64,000 bases of DNA, taken from JAANXG01 sp034520625 (lineage in GTDB: Bacteria; Pseudomonadota; Gammaproteobacteria; Arenicellales; JAANXG01). Shown in pieces: positions 38,340 through 47,562 of the stretch. Numbering within the stretch: position 1 is the stretch's first letter; every line of letters begins with the position of its first letter. The translations under genes were made by a program, and so were the position numbers. A model generated the notes under the pieces. That model did not search any database. It saw only the letters and a list, made by a program, of their open reading frames with translations, and was not told where the DNA came from. The stretch is from assembly GCA_034520625.1 (NCBI GenBank), contig JAXHNI010000012.1, positions 127,175-191,174 on the forward strand, given 5' to 3'.

Positions 38340-38468
38340 GAGTTTCTCCTCTTTTGTCGAATTTCGTGACAGGCAGCGCACCGCCCGGAATAGCACGCGA
38401 TAATCGCGATTGAACACGTCGGGCGCCGCCTCCCAGGCGACTGGAATCCCAACAAGCGCGAAGGATAG

Positions 38469-38489
38469 CGCAAATAAGAACGATTCGCA
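38469..38489 (-). promoter_or_regulatory. Fur-like box upstream of the TonB receptor
   Basis: Read on the minus strand, TGCGAATCGTTCTTATTTGC is an imperfect palindrome close to the TGCGAATnATTCTCATTTGC form of Fur sites found in high-GC gammaproteobacteria. The first half recurs upstream of the ankyrin gene at 39144-39160. Confidence 0.55.
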
Positions 38490-38517
38490 AAAGCGAAATA
38501 TAACCACTCCCGGGTTG

Positions 38518-38568
38518 GTGTGGATCAGGCTTGATGCCTGACATCTCAGCCTTTAAGGCTGATCCACA
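38518..38568. repeat. REP-like family B, diverged copy
   Basis: GTGTGGATCAGGCTTGATGC, then CTGACATCTCAGCC, ending AAGGCTGATCCACA. It is the same palindrome as 35997-36048 with several changes. Confidence 0.75.
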
Positions 38569-38623
38569 GAACGACGGATTTCTGTTTGAGTCGAAGCGGA
38601 TGTCCGCTATCGTGGACCGGCAC

Positions 38624-39103
38624 TCAGTGGAAACGGGGTACGCCGTGTTCCGGATCACCGGCGGCGGATTTGCTTCCGATCACCGCGCCGTGGCGTTGCA
38701 GGAGCTCGGCGGTTTCGCGGCAGTGGGCCCGATACACGGCGGCGGCAAGCGGTGTCTCGCCGCAGCGGTTTCTCGTGTTGATCCGGGCCCCGGCGGCGAT
38801 CAATCTCGCCAGGCACATGACGCACCCGCCCATCGCCGCGTAGTGGAGAGGCGTCATGCCAATGGCGTCCGCCTGGTTCACGTCCGCCCCCTTTTCGAGG
38901 TAGTACTCAACCAGAGTGATGTTCGGCTTCAGCGAGGCGTAGCAGAGCGCCGTCGGCTTCCCGACCCGGGTGCAGTCGGGGTGAAGCCCTACCTGCTCGA
39001 TGTAGTGCCGGATCCTGTGCAGTTGCTGCAGCGCCGCGGCGACGAGAAAGTCGTCAACCAGCTCGGGGTCGGTCGGCGCGTCACCGACGGGAGATATTGC
39101 CAT
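38624..39103 (-). CDS. Ankyrin-repeat protein
   Basis: This 159-aa cytoplasmic protein contains at least three ankyrin repeats (about residues 58-150), with the consensus turns GMTPLHYAAMGG and GETPLAAAVYRAH. Ankyrin repeats bind protein partners. The ATG at 39103 lies about 40 bases after a Fur-box-like sequence. The gene precedes the TonB receptor on the same strand, so an iron-related role is possible but not shown. Confidence 0.82.
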   Translation of the reverse strand: MAISPVGDAPTDPELVDDFLVAAALQQLHRIRHYIEQVGLHPDCTRVGKPTALCYASLKPNITLVEYYLEKGADVNQADAIGMTPLHYAAMGGCVMCLARLIAAGARINTRNRCGETPLAAAVYRAHCRETAELLQRHGAVIGSKSAAGDPEHGVPRFH

Positions 39104-39143
39104 GGTGTTTCTCGCCCGATTGTCATTCGGTTAATATTAGTAA

Positions 39144-39160
39144 CGCGAATCGTTCGTATT
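39144..39160 (-). promoter_or_regulatory. Fur-like half box upstream of the ankyrin gene
   Basis: CGCGAATCGTTCGTATT matches the half site CGAATCGTTCTTATT of the receptor's Fur-like box. An AT-rich palindrome, GCAAATTTATTTGC, follows at 39162-39175 and may complete the site. Confidence 0.45.
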
Positions 39161-39301
39161 AGCAAATTTATTTGCGAAATGGACAACCGAGCGGACAATG
39201 CGGCTTCGCCAGCCCGTGTGGGCGAGACGCGGGAAAGTCGATGGGAGCGGCACGGCGAACCCTTGGCCATGGTCCGGGTCGAGAACCGGCATCAGGGTAT
39301 A

Positions 39302-39411
39302 GGCCGGTGCCGGGGGCCATCCCCCAGGGCCGCTGTGAATACATCCCTGTACGCTCTGGCTCAAACATCCCTGTTTTCGACAGCCCTGGGGGATGGCCCC
39401 CGACACCGGCC
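39302..39411. repeat. Palindromic repeat family A, copy 2 (inverted)
   Basis: Arms GGCCGGTGCCGGGGGCCATC and its near complement (ending at 39411) flank the core CTGTGAATACATCCCTGTAC, then GCTCTGGCTCAAACATCCC. This is the complement of the core at 15618-15721 and 41764-41875. It fills most of the 386-bp gap between the DM13 and ankyrin genes, where I see no gene. Confidence 0.85.
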
Positions 39412-39489
39412 ACCTGATTCACACGGGCTTTCTACCCCAACTACTACTTCGCGCAGGCCACTGAATGGTGGATATTGGTGGCGGGGATG

Positions 39490-39957
39490 CTAACGGTATT
39501 GCGCGGCGCTGATGAACTCCGAGAAGGCCTCGCACCAGACCACCACGGTGTTGTATTCCGCGGCGTCCACCGAAGGCGGGATCGGGACAATGAAGTTCTC
39601 GAAGGTGCGGACGGCACCGATGTCCACGGAGCTCGCCTTCACCCGCTGGAAGCCCGCCTCGTCCTCGACGAACTCCGGCGCCAGGTACAACCGGTAGTCC
39701 GGCCCCGGCGCCAGGCGCCCCATCAGGGCGACGGCGTCAGAGCCGACCGTCACCCTCCCCTCGCCCCAGTGGAGGAAGTCGCTTCCCCTGAGCTCACGTT
39801 TGAACTCGCCGCTGTAGGCGGCGCCGGACATGACGCGCTCGAGATCAGCACCGGACGGGGAATCGGGGGCGATCAGGATCGGCAACGCATAGATGCCCAG
39901 CACGAACCCGATGCCGAGCACCACGATGTGGGTCATGACCAGCAACCGCTTGTTCAT
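39490..39957 (-). CDS. DM13-domain membrane-anchored protein
   Basis: This 155-aa protein has one N-terminal membrane segment (about 8-30) and a periplasmic DM13 domain: YSGEFKRELRGSDFLHWGEG…GPDYRLYLAPEF…VVVWCEAFSEFISAA. The conserved Cys of DM13 is in VVWC. DM13 domains are proposed to have a redox or electron-transfer role, though this is not well tested. Its ATG overlaps the stop of the acyl-CoA ligase upstream (ATGA), so the two are coupled; the reason is unclear. Confidence 0.82.
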   Translation of the reverse strand: MNKRLLVMTHIVVLGIGFVLGIYALPILIAPDSPSGADLERVMSGAAYSGEFKRELRGSDFLHWGEGRVTVGSDAVALMGRLAPGPDYRLYLAPEFVEDEAGFQRVKASSVDIGAVRTFENFIVPIPPSVDAAEYNTVVVWCEAFSEFISAAQYR

Positions 39958-41594
39958 ACTCTTTTCCGCTCAGATTCGCCGGTTTCCCGCGCCCGCAGAT
40001 CCATACGCCGGACCTTGCCGGTGGTGGTCATCGGCATCTCGTCGATGAACTCGATCTCCCGCGGGTACTCGTAGGCGGCGAGACGGTTTCTGACGGTATG
40101 CTGGATATCCTGCTTGAGGGCCTCGTCCCCGGCCACGCCGCGGGCCAGGACGATGAAGGCCTTGATGATGCTGCCGCGCAGCTCATCGGGCTTGCCGATG
40201 ACGGCGGCCTGGGCCACGGCCGGGTGCTTGAGCAGACAGTCCTCGATTTCCCCCGGGCCGACGCGGTGCCCGGCGGTGGAGATCACGTCGTCGCGGCGGC
40301 CAACAAACCAGAGGTGGCCGTCGCCATCCCGATACCCGACGTCCCCGGTCCGGAACCAGCCGTTGCTGATCTTCTCCCGTGTGGCCTGCTCGTTGTTCCA
40401 GTAGCCGAGGAACATCACCGGGTCGCCCACCCGCGCCGCCAGCTCGCCGGTCTCGCCCTGCGGCACCGGCTGACCGTCGTCGTCGATGGCGTCGACATCG
40501 TGGCCGGGGTACGGCCGGCCCATGGACCCCGGCTTGACGTCCATGATCCCGGCGGAGTTGCCGACCAGGTAATTGAACTCCGTCTGGCCCCACATCTCGT
40601 TGATCTTCAGGTTCAGCACTTCCCGGCCCCATTCGAAGAGCTCTGCGCCCATGGCCTCCCCGGCGGTCATGATGCCGCGCCACTTGAAGTCCCGGGATCC
40701 CAGGCCCGGCACCTGCCGGATCATCTTCAGGGCCGTGGGCGGCACGAAGGCATTGGTGACGCCGTAGCGCTCCACGAGGTCCACGGCATGGTCGGCGTCG
40801 AACCGGCCGCCCTCGAATGCGACGATGGGCGTGCCGTAGTGCCAGGCTGGAAGGAGCCCGTCCAGCAGGCCGCCGGTCCAGGCCCAGTCGGCGGGGGTCC
40901 AGAACACGTCCGCCGGTCCGGGATAGAAATTCTGGGACAGCTCGAAGCCCGGCAGATTGCCGATCAGGGACCGGTGGGCCACCAGCGCGCCCTTGGGCGG
41001 CCCGGTGGTTCCGGAGGTGTAGATGAGAAGGGCCGGGTCGTCGGCCAGGGTATCCACCATGTCGAAGCGGTCCGATGCCCGCTCCAGCATCGGCCAGAAC
41101 CCGGCGTCGGCGGCGCTGTCACAGCTGATGACCGTTTCCAGATTCGGCAGCCGGGCCTTGATATCCTGGATCATTTCCACGTGCCGCCCGACGGTGATGA
41201 CGGCCTTCGCGCCGCTGTCACCCAGGCGGTATTCGATGGCGTCGGGCCCGAACAGCACGGACAGGGGAAGGGAAACGGCGCCCAGCTTGTGGACGGCGAT
41301 ATGAGCGATCCCGGTCTCGATGCGCTGGGGCAGGACGATCCCGACGCGGTCCCCTCGCCCCACGCCCAGGTGGGCCAGGGCGTTCGCCAGGCGATTGGAG
41401 AGCGTGATCAGGTCGCCGAACGTCCAGGTACTGCGCTCGCCGGCCGCGTTTTCGTAATACACGGCGGTGCGGTCCGCGGTGGCCCGGTGCCGGTCGCAGA
41501 CCTCCCGCGCCATGTTGTAGCGGTCGGGAACCTCCCAGCGGAAATCTCTGCGGATCGCATCGAAATCCTGGTAATCGCATGAAATCAGTGACAT
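39954..41594 (-). CDS. AMP-dependent acyl-CoA synthetase (medium-chain type)
   Basis: This 546-aa member of the adenylate-forming family has the nucleotide loop YTSGTTGPPKG (about 192-202), the hinge region EIEDCLLKHPAVAQAAVIG and the C-terminal catalytic Lys in TTTGKVRRMDL. It activates a carboxylic acid to its acyl-CoA with ATP. The early RRDFRWEVPDRYNMAREV sequence resembles the acetyl/medium-chain ligase branch. A GAGGAGG site precedes the ATG at 41594. It lies back-to-back with an enoyl-CoA hydratase gene. Confidence 0.88.
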   Translation of the reverse strand: MSLISCDYQDFDAIRRDFRWEVPDRYNMAREVCDRHRATADRTAVYYENAAGERSTWTFGDLITLSNRLANALAHLGVGRGDRVGIVLPQRIETGIAHIAVHKLGAVSLPLSVLFGPDAIEYRLGDSGAKAVITVGRHVEMIQDIKARLPNLETVISCDSAADAGFWPMLERASDRFDMVDTLADDPALLIYTSGTTGPPKGALVAHRSLIGNLPGFELSQNFYPGPADVFWTPADWAWTGGLLDGLLPAWHYGTPIVAFEGGRFDADHAVDLVERYGVTNAFVPPTALKMIRQVPGLGSRDFKWRGIMTAGEAMGAELFEWGREVLNLKINEMWGQTEFNYLVGNSAGIMDVKPGSMGRPYPGHDVDAIDDDGQPVPQGETGELAARVGDPVMFLGYWNNEQATREKISNGWFRTGDVGYRDGDGHLWFVGRRDDVISTAGHRVGPGEIEDCLLKHPAVAQAAVIGKPDELRGSIIKAFIVLARGVAGDEALKQDIQHTVRNRLAAYEYPREIEFIDEMPMTTTGKVRRMDLRARETGESERKRV

Positions 41595-41763
41595 GGCACC
41601 CTCCTCAGGCTGTCGAGGCACTTGGCGTGGTTTTCAGCCCCGTGCTCACCATTTGAAATTTGCACTCCTTTTCTCCATGCAACTTAGTGTCCCCGCCGTA
41701 GATTTTGCAACATTCGGCGAGCTCCGGGCGTTGGCCCGGCTCGAAGGCCTGCACGGATCGGGG

Positions 41764-41875
41764 AGGCCGGTGCCGGGGGCTGTCCCCCAGGGCTGTCGAA
41801 AACAGGGATGTTTGAGCCAGAGCGTACAGGGAAGTATTTACAGCGGCCCTGGGGGACAGCCCCCGGCACCGGCCT
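41764..41875. repeat. Palindromic repeat family A, copy 3
   Basis: Arms AGGCCGGTGCCGGGGGCTGT and complement (to 41875) flank the core TCGAAAACAGGGATGTTTGA…CAGAGCGTACAGG. It lies in the 362-bp divergent gap between the acyl-CoA ligase and enoyl-CoA hydratase genes; the rest of that gap holds only unmapped promoters. Confidence 0.85.
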
Positions 41876-41956
41876 GTACCTCGACGCTGGTTCTCGAACT
41901 TGACATCACACCCCCGCCGCGCACAATGGTCAGCAATCCATGACGAGACCAATTCC

Positions 41957-42763
41957 ATGAGCACCGCTGCAGAAGACCTCGAGACCGAGCCCATCGTCCT
42001 GCGTGAAGACCGCGACGACGGCATCACCACCCTGACGCTCAACAGGCCGGACAAGTATAACGCCCTGTCCGAGGACCTGCTCACCGCCATGCAGGAGCGC
42101 ATCGAGGAGCTGAAACAGGACGAGTCCGTTCGCGTGGTGATACTGGCCGCCAACGGCAAGGCGTTCTCCGCCGGCCACGACCTCAGGGAAATGCGATCCA
42201 AGCACGGTCAGGAATACTACAACCGCCTGTTCAGGCAATGCAGCGGCGTCATGCTCGGCCTGCTGTCACTGCCTCAGCCCGTCATCGCCCGGGTGCACGG
42301 CATGGCCACCGCCGCGGGGTGCCAGCTGGTGGCCAACTGCGATCTGGCGGTGGCCAGCACGGAGGCGAAGCTCGCCGTGTCCGGCGTCAACCTCGGCCTG
42401 TTCTGCTCCACCCCCGGCGTGGCGTTGAGCCGGAACGTACCGCGCAAGCGCGCCTTCGAAATGCTCATTACCGGGGAATTCATCGACGCTCAAACCGCTG
42501 CGGACTGGGGCCTGGTTAACCGTGCCGTGGCACCGGAGGACCTGGACGAGGAGGTCATGTCCCTCGCCGCCAATATCGCCGCCAAGACCCCGGTGGCGGT
42601 GCGAACCGGCAAGCGTCTGTTCTACGAGCAGATCGTCAAGGACCTCCCCGAGGCCTATGACCACGCCGCCGGCGTCATGGCCTGCAACATGATGGAGGAA
42701 GACACTGTGGAGGGCGTGGACGCGTTCCTGGAGAAGCGCAAACCGTCCTGGGCGAGGCAGTAG
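41957..42763 (+). CDS. Enoyl-CoA hydratase/isomerase family protein (ECHDC3-like)
   Basis: This 268-aa crotonase-fold protein has the CoA oxyanion-hole elements GKAFSAGHDLREM (about 69-81) and HGMATAAGCQLVA (about 116-128), and the FCSTPGVALSRNVPRK sequence typical of the ECHDC3 branch. Members hydrate or isomerise enoyl-CoA; residues corresponding to the two hydratase glutamates are not clearly present, so the reaction is uncertain. The ATG at 41957 starts the family-typical N-terminus. A GC-rich hairpin, GGGCCGG/CCGGCCC, follows the gene at about 42792-42808. Confidence 0.85.
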   Translation: MSTAAEDLETEPIVLREDRDDGITTLTLNRPDKYNALSEDLLTAMQERIEELKQDESVRVVILAANGKAFSAGHDLREMRSKHGQEYYNRLFRQCSGVMLGLLSLPQPVIARVHGMATAAGCQLVANCDLAVASTEAKLAVSGVNLGLFCSTPGVALSRNVPRKRAFEMLITGEFIDAQTAADWGLVNRAVAPEDLDEEVMSLAANIAAKTPVAVRTGKRLFYEQIVKDLPEAYDHAAGVMACNMMEEDTVEGVDAFLEKRKPSWARQ

Positions 42764-42813
42764 CGCCCGCTCGAACCCGGACGGAGTCAGGGGCCGGAGT
42801 CCGGCCCAACCGA

Positions 42814-42888
42814 CATGGATCGCCGCGGCGGCTGCTGCCGCCTCGCAGTGACGGCGGCACGTCACGCTCGCAGTGAGGACATGTCTGA
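42814..42888. repeat. Repeat family C, copy 1
   Basis: ATGGATCGCCGCGGCGGCT and GCCGCCTCGCAGTGACG match, in inverse orientation, the sequence at about 50180-50233. The element is a GC-rich imperfect palindrome between two convergent genes. Confidence 0.6.
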
Positions 42889-42907
42889 TTAAACTGGTAG
42901 AAGTACC

Positions 42908-43324
42908 CTAGCAGTCTCCGACCCGCTTCGACGTCCAGTTCATGTTCATCTGCATTTTCATCTCGCCCATGTCCATGTTCATGTCCATGTTTCCTTTGCC
43001 GGACACACTGTCGGTCTGAAACATACCGTCCACAGTGGTTTGGGAGCCCTGCATGTTGCATTCCATGCGGAACGTCAGGGTATCGCCGTCCAGTTCTTCC
43101 TTCACCAGCTCGCAGCCTTCGGCGTCCTGCATGACCTCAGACGGGTTGAAGCTGGTTTCCCTGACACACTCCGTGGTGGTCTCGGTGGTCGGTTCCCCGG
43201 TCATGGGATTGGTGCGGGTCATGGTCGTTTCCCACAGGCCCGGTTTGATCTCCAGCTCGGCGGCTCCCGAGGCAAACGGTATCAACACCAGAACGCCGGC
43301 AACGATAAGGCATTTGGATCGCAT
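42908..43324 (-). CDS. DUF3617 periplasmic protein, methionine-rich
   Basis: This 138-aa secreted protein has a signal peptide cut near ASGAAELEI. The mature domain (IKPGLWETTMTRTNPMTGEP, paired cysteines, and an MDMNMDMGEMKMQMNMNW run) matches the DUF3617 family, which usually starts with PGLWE. The C-terminal half is unusually rich in Met, Asp and Lys. The function of the family is unknown. It is monocistronic and convergent to the enoyl-CoA hydratase gene. Confidence 0.8.
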   Translation of the reverse strand: MRSKCLIVAGVLVLIPFASGAAELEIKPGLWETTMTRTNPMTGEPTTETTTECVRETSFNPSEVMQDAEGCELVKEELDGDTLTFRMECNMQGSQTTVDGMFQTDSVSGKGNMDMNMDMGEMKMQMNMNWTSKRVGDC

Positions 43325-43430
43325 GAAGTACTCCTGATTCAGATAAGTTCGATGACAGGGATGGTTCGGATAATCCGGAGGATATCACGAATGGAAGCGC
43401 GGTCTGCTCGTCTACCGGGTGCCGGGACTA

Positions 43431-43880
43431 CTACGCCACGGCAGACCGAGCGGGCACCCATACCAGTGCGTGGCCTTCCAGCACCGCCTTTTCACCCACT
43501 TCACAGATCGTCGTCAGGCGCACCCGCTGCCTGGCCTTATCGATTTCATCAATTGTTGCGGTGGCCCGAACGATCTCGCCGATTCGAACCGGCGCCAGGA
43601 ACCGGTTGTCCTGGGCCATCCACAGGCAGCCCGGACCGGGCAGCCGGGTGCCGATGATCGCCGAGATCAGGCTGGCCGTCACCATACCGTGCACCACCCG
43701 GCCGCCGGTCCGGGTACGCGCCGCGAACGCCTCGTTCATGTGCAGCGGGTTGTCGTCCAGGGACACCCGCGCATACATGGCGACATCCTCCTCGGTGAAA
43801 GACTTCGTCAAGGACGCGGACATGCCCGCTTCCAGATCCTCCACGTAGTAGCCGTGCATGGCCTCAAAGGTTTCGTTCAT
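43431..43880 (-). CDS. MaoC-like (R)-specific enoyl-CoA hydratase
   Basis: This 149-aa hotdog-fold hydratase has the hydratase-2 motif YARVSLDDNPLHMNEAFA, in which the Asp and His are catalytic, followed by GRVVHGMVTASLISAIIG. It hydrates enoyl-CoA to (R)-3-hydroxyacyl-CoA, which feeds polyhydroxyalkanoate or fatty-acid metabolism. The ATG at 43880 gives a normal length. It is divergent from an acyl-CoA ligase gene, and the 142-bp gap between them must hold both promoters. Confidence 0.85.
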   Translation of the reverse strand: MNETFEAMHGYYVEDLEAGMSASLTKSFTEEDVAMYARVSLDDNPLHMNEAFAARTRTGGRVVHGMVTASLISAIIGTRLPGPGCLWMAQDNRFLAPVRIGEIVRATATIDEIDKARQRVRLTTICEVGEKAVLEGHALVWVPARSAVA

Positions 43881-44022
43881 GGTGATGTTTACCTGACGGA
43901 AGGGTTCCAATACGATAACGGGAATACAAGCGGGCCGACCAGCAGCCGGGACATGGGCTTTGCGCATTCTACCGATTCCCGGTGACCGACGCCCGACCCA
44001 TACGCTCAGCGCGGGAGGCAAC

Positions 44023-45666
44023 ATGTCAGTGATCGGGCAGACCCCGGCTACCGCCGCCTACGATTATCCGCTTCTTGTCAGGCACCTGCTTCATACGCCG
44101 CTTGCCTACTATCCGGACCGCGAAATCGTATACGCGGACGGCACGCGTCTGACGTACCGCCGGTTCCGGGAGAGAATCGGGCGGCTGGCGGACGCATTAT
44201 CGAGCCTGGGCGTCCGCCCGGGCGACACCGTTGCCGTGCTGGACTGGGACAGTCACCGGTACCTGGAATGTTTTTTCGCCGTACCCATGCTGGGCGCAGT
44301 GCTGCATACCGTGAATGTCCGGCTGTCGCCGGAGCAGATCATCTACACTATCAATCATGCCGGGGACGACGTCCTTCTCGTTCACCAGGACTTCATGCCC
44401 CTGGTGGAGCAGATACAGCCGCATATCGACAGGCCTTGCCGGATCGTGCTGCTCAGCGACGGCGGCGACGCGACCGGAACGGCACTGGATCTCGCCGGCG
44501 AGTACGAGGCCCTGCTCAGCGACGGCGACCCGTCGTTCGAGTTCGAGGATTTTGACGAGAACACCCGCGCCACGACGTTCTATACCACCGGCACCACCGG
44601 CGACCCCAAGGGCGTCTACTACTCCCACCGGCAACTGGTGCTGCATACGCTGGGCATCGCCGCCTCCCATTGCCTGGCCGGCCAGCAGGGCATGTTCCAT
44701 TCGGAAGACGTGTACATGCCCATTACGCCGATGTTCCACGTGCACGCCTGGGGCATCCCGTACCTCGCGACAATGGCCGGCGTGAAGCAGGTTTACCCGG
44801 GCCGCTACGCACCGGAACGCCTGCTTTCCCTGATCCAGGACGAGAAAGTCACGTTCTCCCATTGCGTACCCACCATTCTGCACATGCTGCTCCAGGCCCG
44901 GGAGCAGACCGGCACCGACCTGTCCGGATGGAAAGTCATCATCGGGGGCTCGGCGCTGCCGGAAGGGCTGGCCGCCAGGGCCCTGGATCTCGGCATCGAC
45001 CTGTATGGCGGCTACGGGCTGTCCGAGACCTGTCCGGTACTGACCATCGCCCGCCTGGATAACGAGGACAGCCGCAGACCCGCTGCGGAGCAGCTCACAA
45101 CGCGCTGCCGGGCCGGCCGGCCGGTGGTCATGGTCGACCTGAGGACCGTGGACGAGAGGGGCCACGATGTGCCGCGCGACGGGCAGTCGACCGGGGAGGT
45201 GGTGGCTCGGGCCCCCTGGCTGACGGAGGGCTACCTGAAGGAGCCGGAGCGCAGCGAGTCACTTTGGCGCGACGGCTACCTGCACACGGGAGACATCGGG
45301 TTCTTCGACGACAAGGGCTACCTGAAGGTGACCGACCGCCTCAAGGACGTGATCAAGACCGGCGGCGAATGGATCTCCTCGGTGCAGCTCGAGGACATCG
45401 TCAGCCAGATGCCAAACGTCAACGAAGTGGCGGCCATCGGTGTCGCCGACGAGAAATGGGGGGAGCGGCCACTGATCATCGTCGTGCCGGCGGAAGATGC
45501 GGACTTGGATGAAGCCAGCGTCCTGGAACATCTGCAACAAGCCGTCAAAGACGGCCGCCTGTCGGACTGGGCGGTTCCGGACAAGGTCCGCATCGTCGAC
45601 CAGATCGACAAGACCAGCGTCGGCAAGATCGACAAGAAGTCACTGCGGCGCAGGTACGGCGGGTAG
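44023..45666 (+). CDS. AMP-dependent fatty acyl-CoA synthetase
   Basis: This 547-aa adenylate-forming enzyme has the nucleotide loop FYTTGTTGDPKGVYYSH (about 186-202), GGYGLSETCPVL (the A5 motif), GYLHTGDIGFFDDKGYLKVTDRLKD and the catalytic Lys in SVGKIDKKSLRRRY. The sequence fits the long-chain fatty acid ligase branch. The ATG at 44023 follows GGGAGG. A second acyl-CoA ligase gene begins 250 bases downstream. Confidence 0.88.
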   Translation: MSVIGQTPATAAYDYPLLVRHLLHTPLAYYPDREIVYADGTRLTYRRFRERIGRLADALSSLGVRPGDTVAVLDWDSHRYLECFFAVPMLGAVLHTVNVRLSPEQIIYTINHAGDDVLLVHQDFMPLVEQIQPHIDRPCRIVLLSDGGDATGTALDLAGEYEALLSDGDPSFEFEDFDENTRATTFYTTGTTGDPKGVYYSHRQLVLHTLGIAASHCLAGQQGMFHSEDVYMPITPMFHVHAWGIPYLATMAGVKQVYPGRYAPERLLSLIQDEKVTFSHCVPTILHMLLQAREQTGTDLSGWKVIIGGSALPEGLAARALDLGIDLYGGYGLSETCPVLTIARLDNEDSRRPAAEQLTTRCRAGRPVVMVDLRTVDERGHDVPRDGQSTGEVVARAPWLTEGYLKEPERSESLWRDGYLHTGDIGFFDDKGYLKVTDRLKDVIKTGGEWISSVQLEDIVSQMPNVNEVAAIGVADEKWGERPLIIVVPAEDADLDEASVLEHLQQAVKDGRLSDWAVPDKVRIVDQIDKTSVGKIDKKSLRRRYGG

Positions 45667-45915
45667 CGTAACCCTGCCAAACGCTCCTCGTCAACTTTCG
45701 AGGATTGATGAACGTCCATGTTCGGCGGTCGCCGCACAGCAGGATGCGCGAGCCCTCTCGCCGATTGCGGCTTCGAGCAACGCCTCATCGGCCAGAGGGC
45801 TGGCCTCCTACATCCTTCGTTTTGTCCGCCGCACCGGCCTCTCCACTCATGCAGGCACTCACTACGCCATGCGGTATCATCGAACAATGAACTCACAGCC
45901 AACGGGAGGTCTTCC
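45667..45915. repeat. Intergenic region with repeat family D
   Basis: This 249-bp gap between two acyl-CoA ligases contains GCGAGCCCTCTCGCCGATTG, then CGGCTTCGAGCAACG (about 45750-45785), with an inverted echo ATCGGCCAGAGGGC at 45788-45801. Nearly the same sequence occurs at 50136-50176. No gene is visible; a promoter for the downstream gene is likely near its end. Confidence 0.5.
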
Positions 45916-47562
45916 TTGACTACGTCCAGAGATTTCGGGCCCTACGCATCGGGGCTGGACCAGCGGCCCGCCAACTACACGCCGCTGTCGCCGCTCAGCT
46001 ACCTGAAACGCAGCGCCCGCGTCTATCCGGACTACACCTCGGTGATTCACGGGGACCAGCGCTATACCTGGGCCCAGACCTACGAGCGCTGCCGGCGGCT
46101 GGGGTCGGCGCTGGCACGACGCGGCATCGGGCGCGGCGACACGGTGTCGGTGCTGGCGCCCAATATCCCCGCCATCTACGAAGCGCACTACGGCGTCCCC
46201 ATGGCGGGCGCCGTGCTGAATACCATAAACACCCGGCTCGATGCGGCAACCATCGCCTTCATACTCGACCACGGCGAGTCAAAGCTGCTGATCACGGACC
46301 GCGAGCTTTCCGCCACCGCCAAACAGGCCCTGGAACAGTGCCGCAACCGGCCCCAGGTCATCGACGTGCACGACGCGGGCATCGAGGGCGAGTCACTGGG
46401 GGATACCGACTACGAATCCTTCCTGGCCGGCGGCGACCCCGGATTCGAATGGCTGACGCCCGAGGATGAGTGGCAGGCAATCTCGCTGAACTACACCTCC
46501 GGCACCACGGGCAACCCGAAGGGCGTCGTCTATCATCACCGCGGGGCGTATCTCAATGCCATGAGCAACATCGTCGGCTGGGACATGCCCCACCACCCGG
46601 TGTACCTGTGGACCCTGCCGATGTTCCATTGCAACGGCTGGTGCTTCCCCTGGTCCACCGCCGCGGTGGCCGGCACCAGCGTGTGCCTGCGCAGCGTCAC
46701 CGGCGCCAATATCTACCGGGCCATCGCCGAGCACGGCGTCACCCACTTCTGCGGCGCGCCCATCGTGCTGAGCATGGTCATCAACGCCGGCGACGACGAG
46801 CGCCGGCCGTTCAACCACGACGTCCGGATCATGACCGCCGCCGCGCCGCCGCCGGCCTCGGTGCTCGCCAACATGGAAAAGCAGGGTTTCAACGTCACCC
46901 ATGTGTACGGCCTCACGGAAACCTACGGGCCCGCAGTGATCTGCTCCTGGAAAAAAGAATGGAACGAGCTCGACGTCGATGGCCGCGCCGCGCAGAAGTC
47001 GCGCCAGGGCGTGCCCTACCACGCCCTCGAGGACCTGGAAGTGATGGACCCGGAATCCATGACGCCCGTCCCGCGGGACGGCGAAACCATGGGCGAGGTC
47101 ATGTTCCAGGGCAACGTCGTCATGAAAGGCTACCTGAAGAACCCCGACGCCACGGACGAGTCCCTGGACGGCAACTGGTTCCATTCCGGCGATCTCGGGG
47201 TCATGTATCCCGACGGCTACATCCAGCTCAAGGACCGCTCCAAGGACATCATCATATCCGGCGGCGAGAACATCTCCTCCATCGAAGTGGAGGATTGCCT
47301 GTACCGGCATCCCGCCGTGGACACCGCGGCGGTGGTGGCGCGTCCCGACGACAAGTGGGGCGAGACGCCCTGCGCGTTCGTCACCCTCAGGAACGGCGCG
47401 TCCGCCACGGAGCAGGAGATCATCGATTTCTGCCGCGAGAACCTGGCCCGCTTCAAGTGCCCGAAGTCCGTCATCTTCGGCGAGATACCCAAGACCTCCA
47501 CCGGCAAGATCCAGAAGTTCAAGCTGCGCGAACAGGCCAACGGGCTCGGCTCCCTCAACTGA
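45916..47562 (+). CDS. AMP-dependent acyl-CoA synthetase
   Basis: This 548-aa adenylate-forming enzyme has the nucleotide loop NYTSGTTGNPKGVVYHH (about 192-208), HVYGLTETYGPAV, WFHSGDLGVMYPDGYIQLKD and catalytic Lys in TSTGKIQKFKLRE. The N-terminus (NYTPLSPLSYLKRSARVYPD) is that of the common medium/long-chain proteobacterial acyl-CoA synthetases. No ATG lies near; the TTG at 45916 has GGGAGG 6 bases upstream. Its stop overlaps the start of an AAA ATPase gene (TGATG). Confidence 0.88.
   Translation: MTTSRDFGPYASGLDQRPANYTPLSPLSYLKRSARVYPDYTSVIHGDQRYTWAQTYERCRRLGSALARRGIGRGDTVSVLAPNIPAIYEAHYGVPMAGAVLNTINTRLDAATIAFILDHGESKLLITDRELSATAKQALEQCRNRPQVIDVHDAGIEGESLGDTDYESFLAGGDPGFEWLTPEDEWQAISLNYTSGTTGNPKGVVYHHRGAYLNAMSNIVGWDMPHHPVYLWTLPMFHCNGWCFPWSTAAVAGTSVCLRSVTGANIYRAIAEHGVTHFCGAPIVLSMVINAGDDERRPFNHDVRIMTAAAPPPASVLANMEKQGFNVTHVYGLTETYGPAVICSWKKEWNELDVDGRAAQKSRQGVPYHALEDLEVMDPESMTPVPRDGETMGEVMFQGNVVMKGYLKNPDATDESLDGNWFHSGDLGVMYPDGYIQLKDRSKDIIISGGENISSIEVEDCLYRHPAVDTAAVVARPDDKWGETPCAFVTLRNGASATEQEIIDFCRENLARFKCPKSVIFGEIPKTSTGKIQKFKLREQANGLGSLN

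Noticed and set aside
46470..47561. Open frame upstream of the AAA ATPase
   Set aside because: It is the shadow of the acyl-CoA ligase; the ATPase starts at the ATG at 47562.
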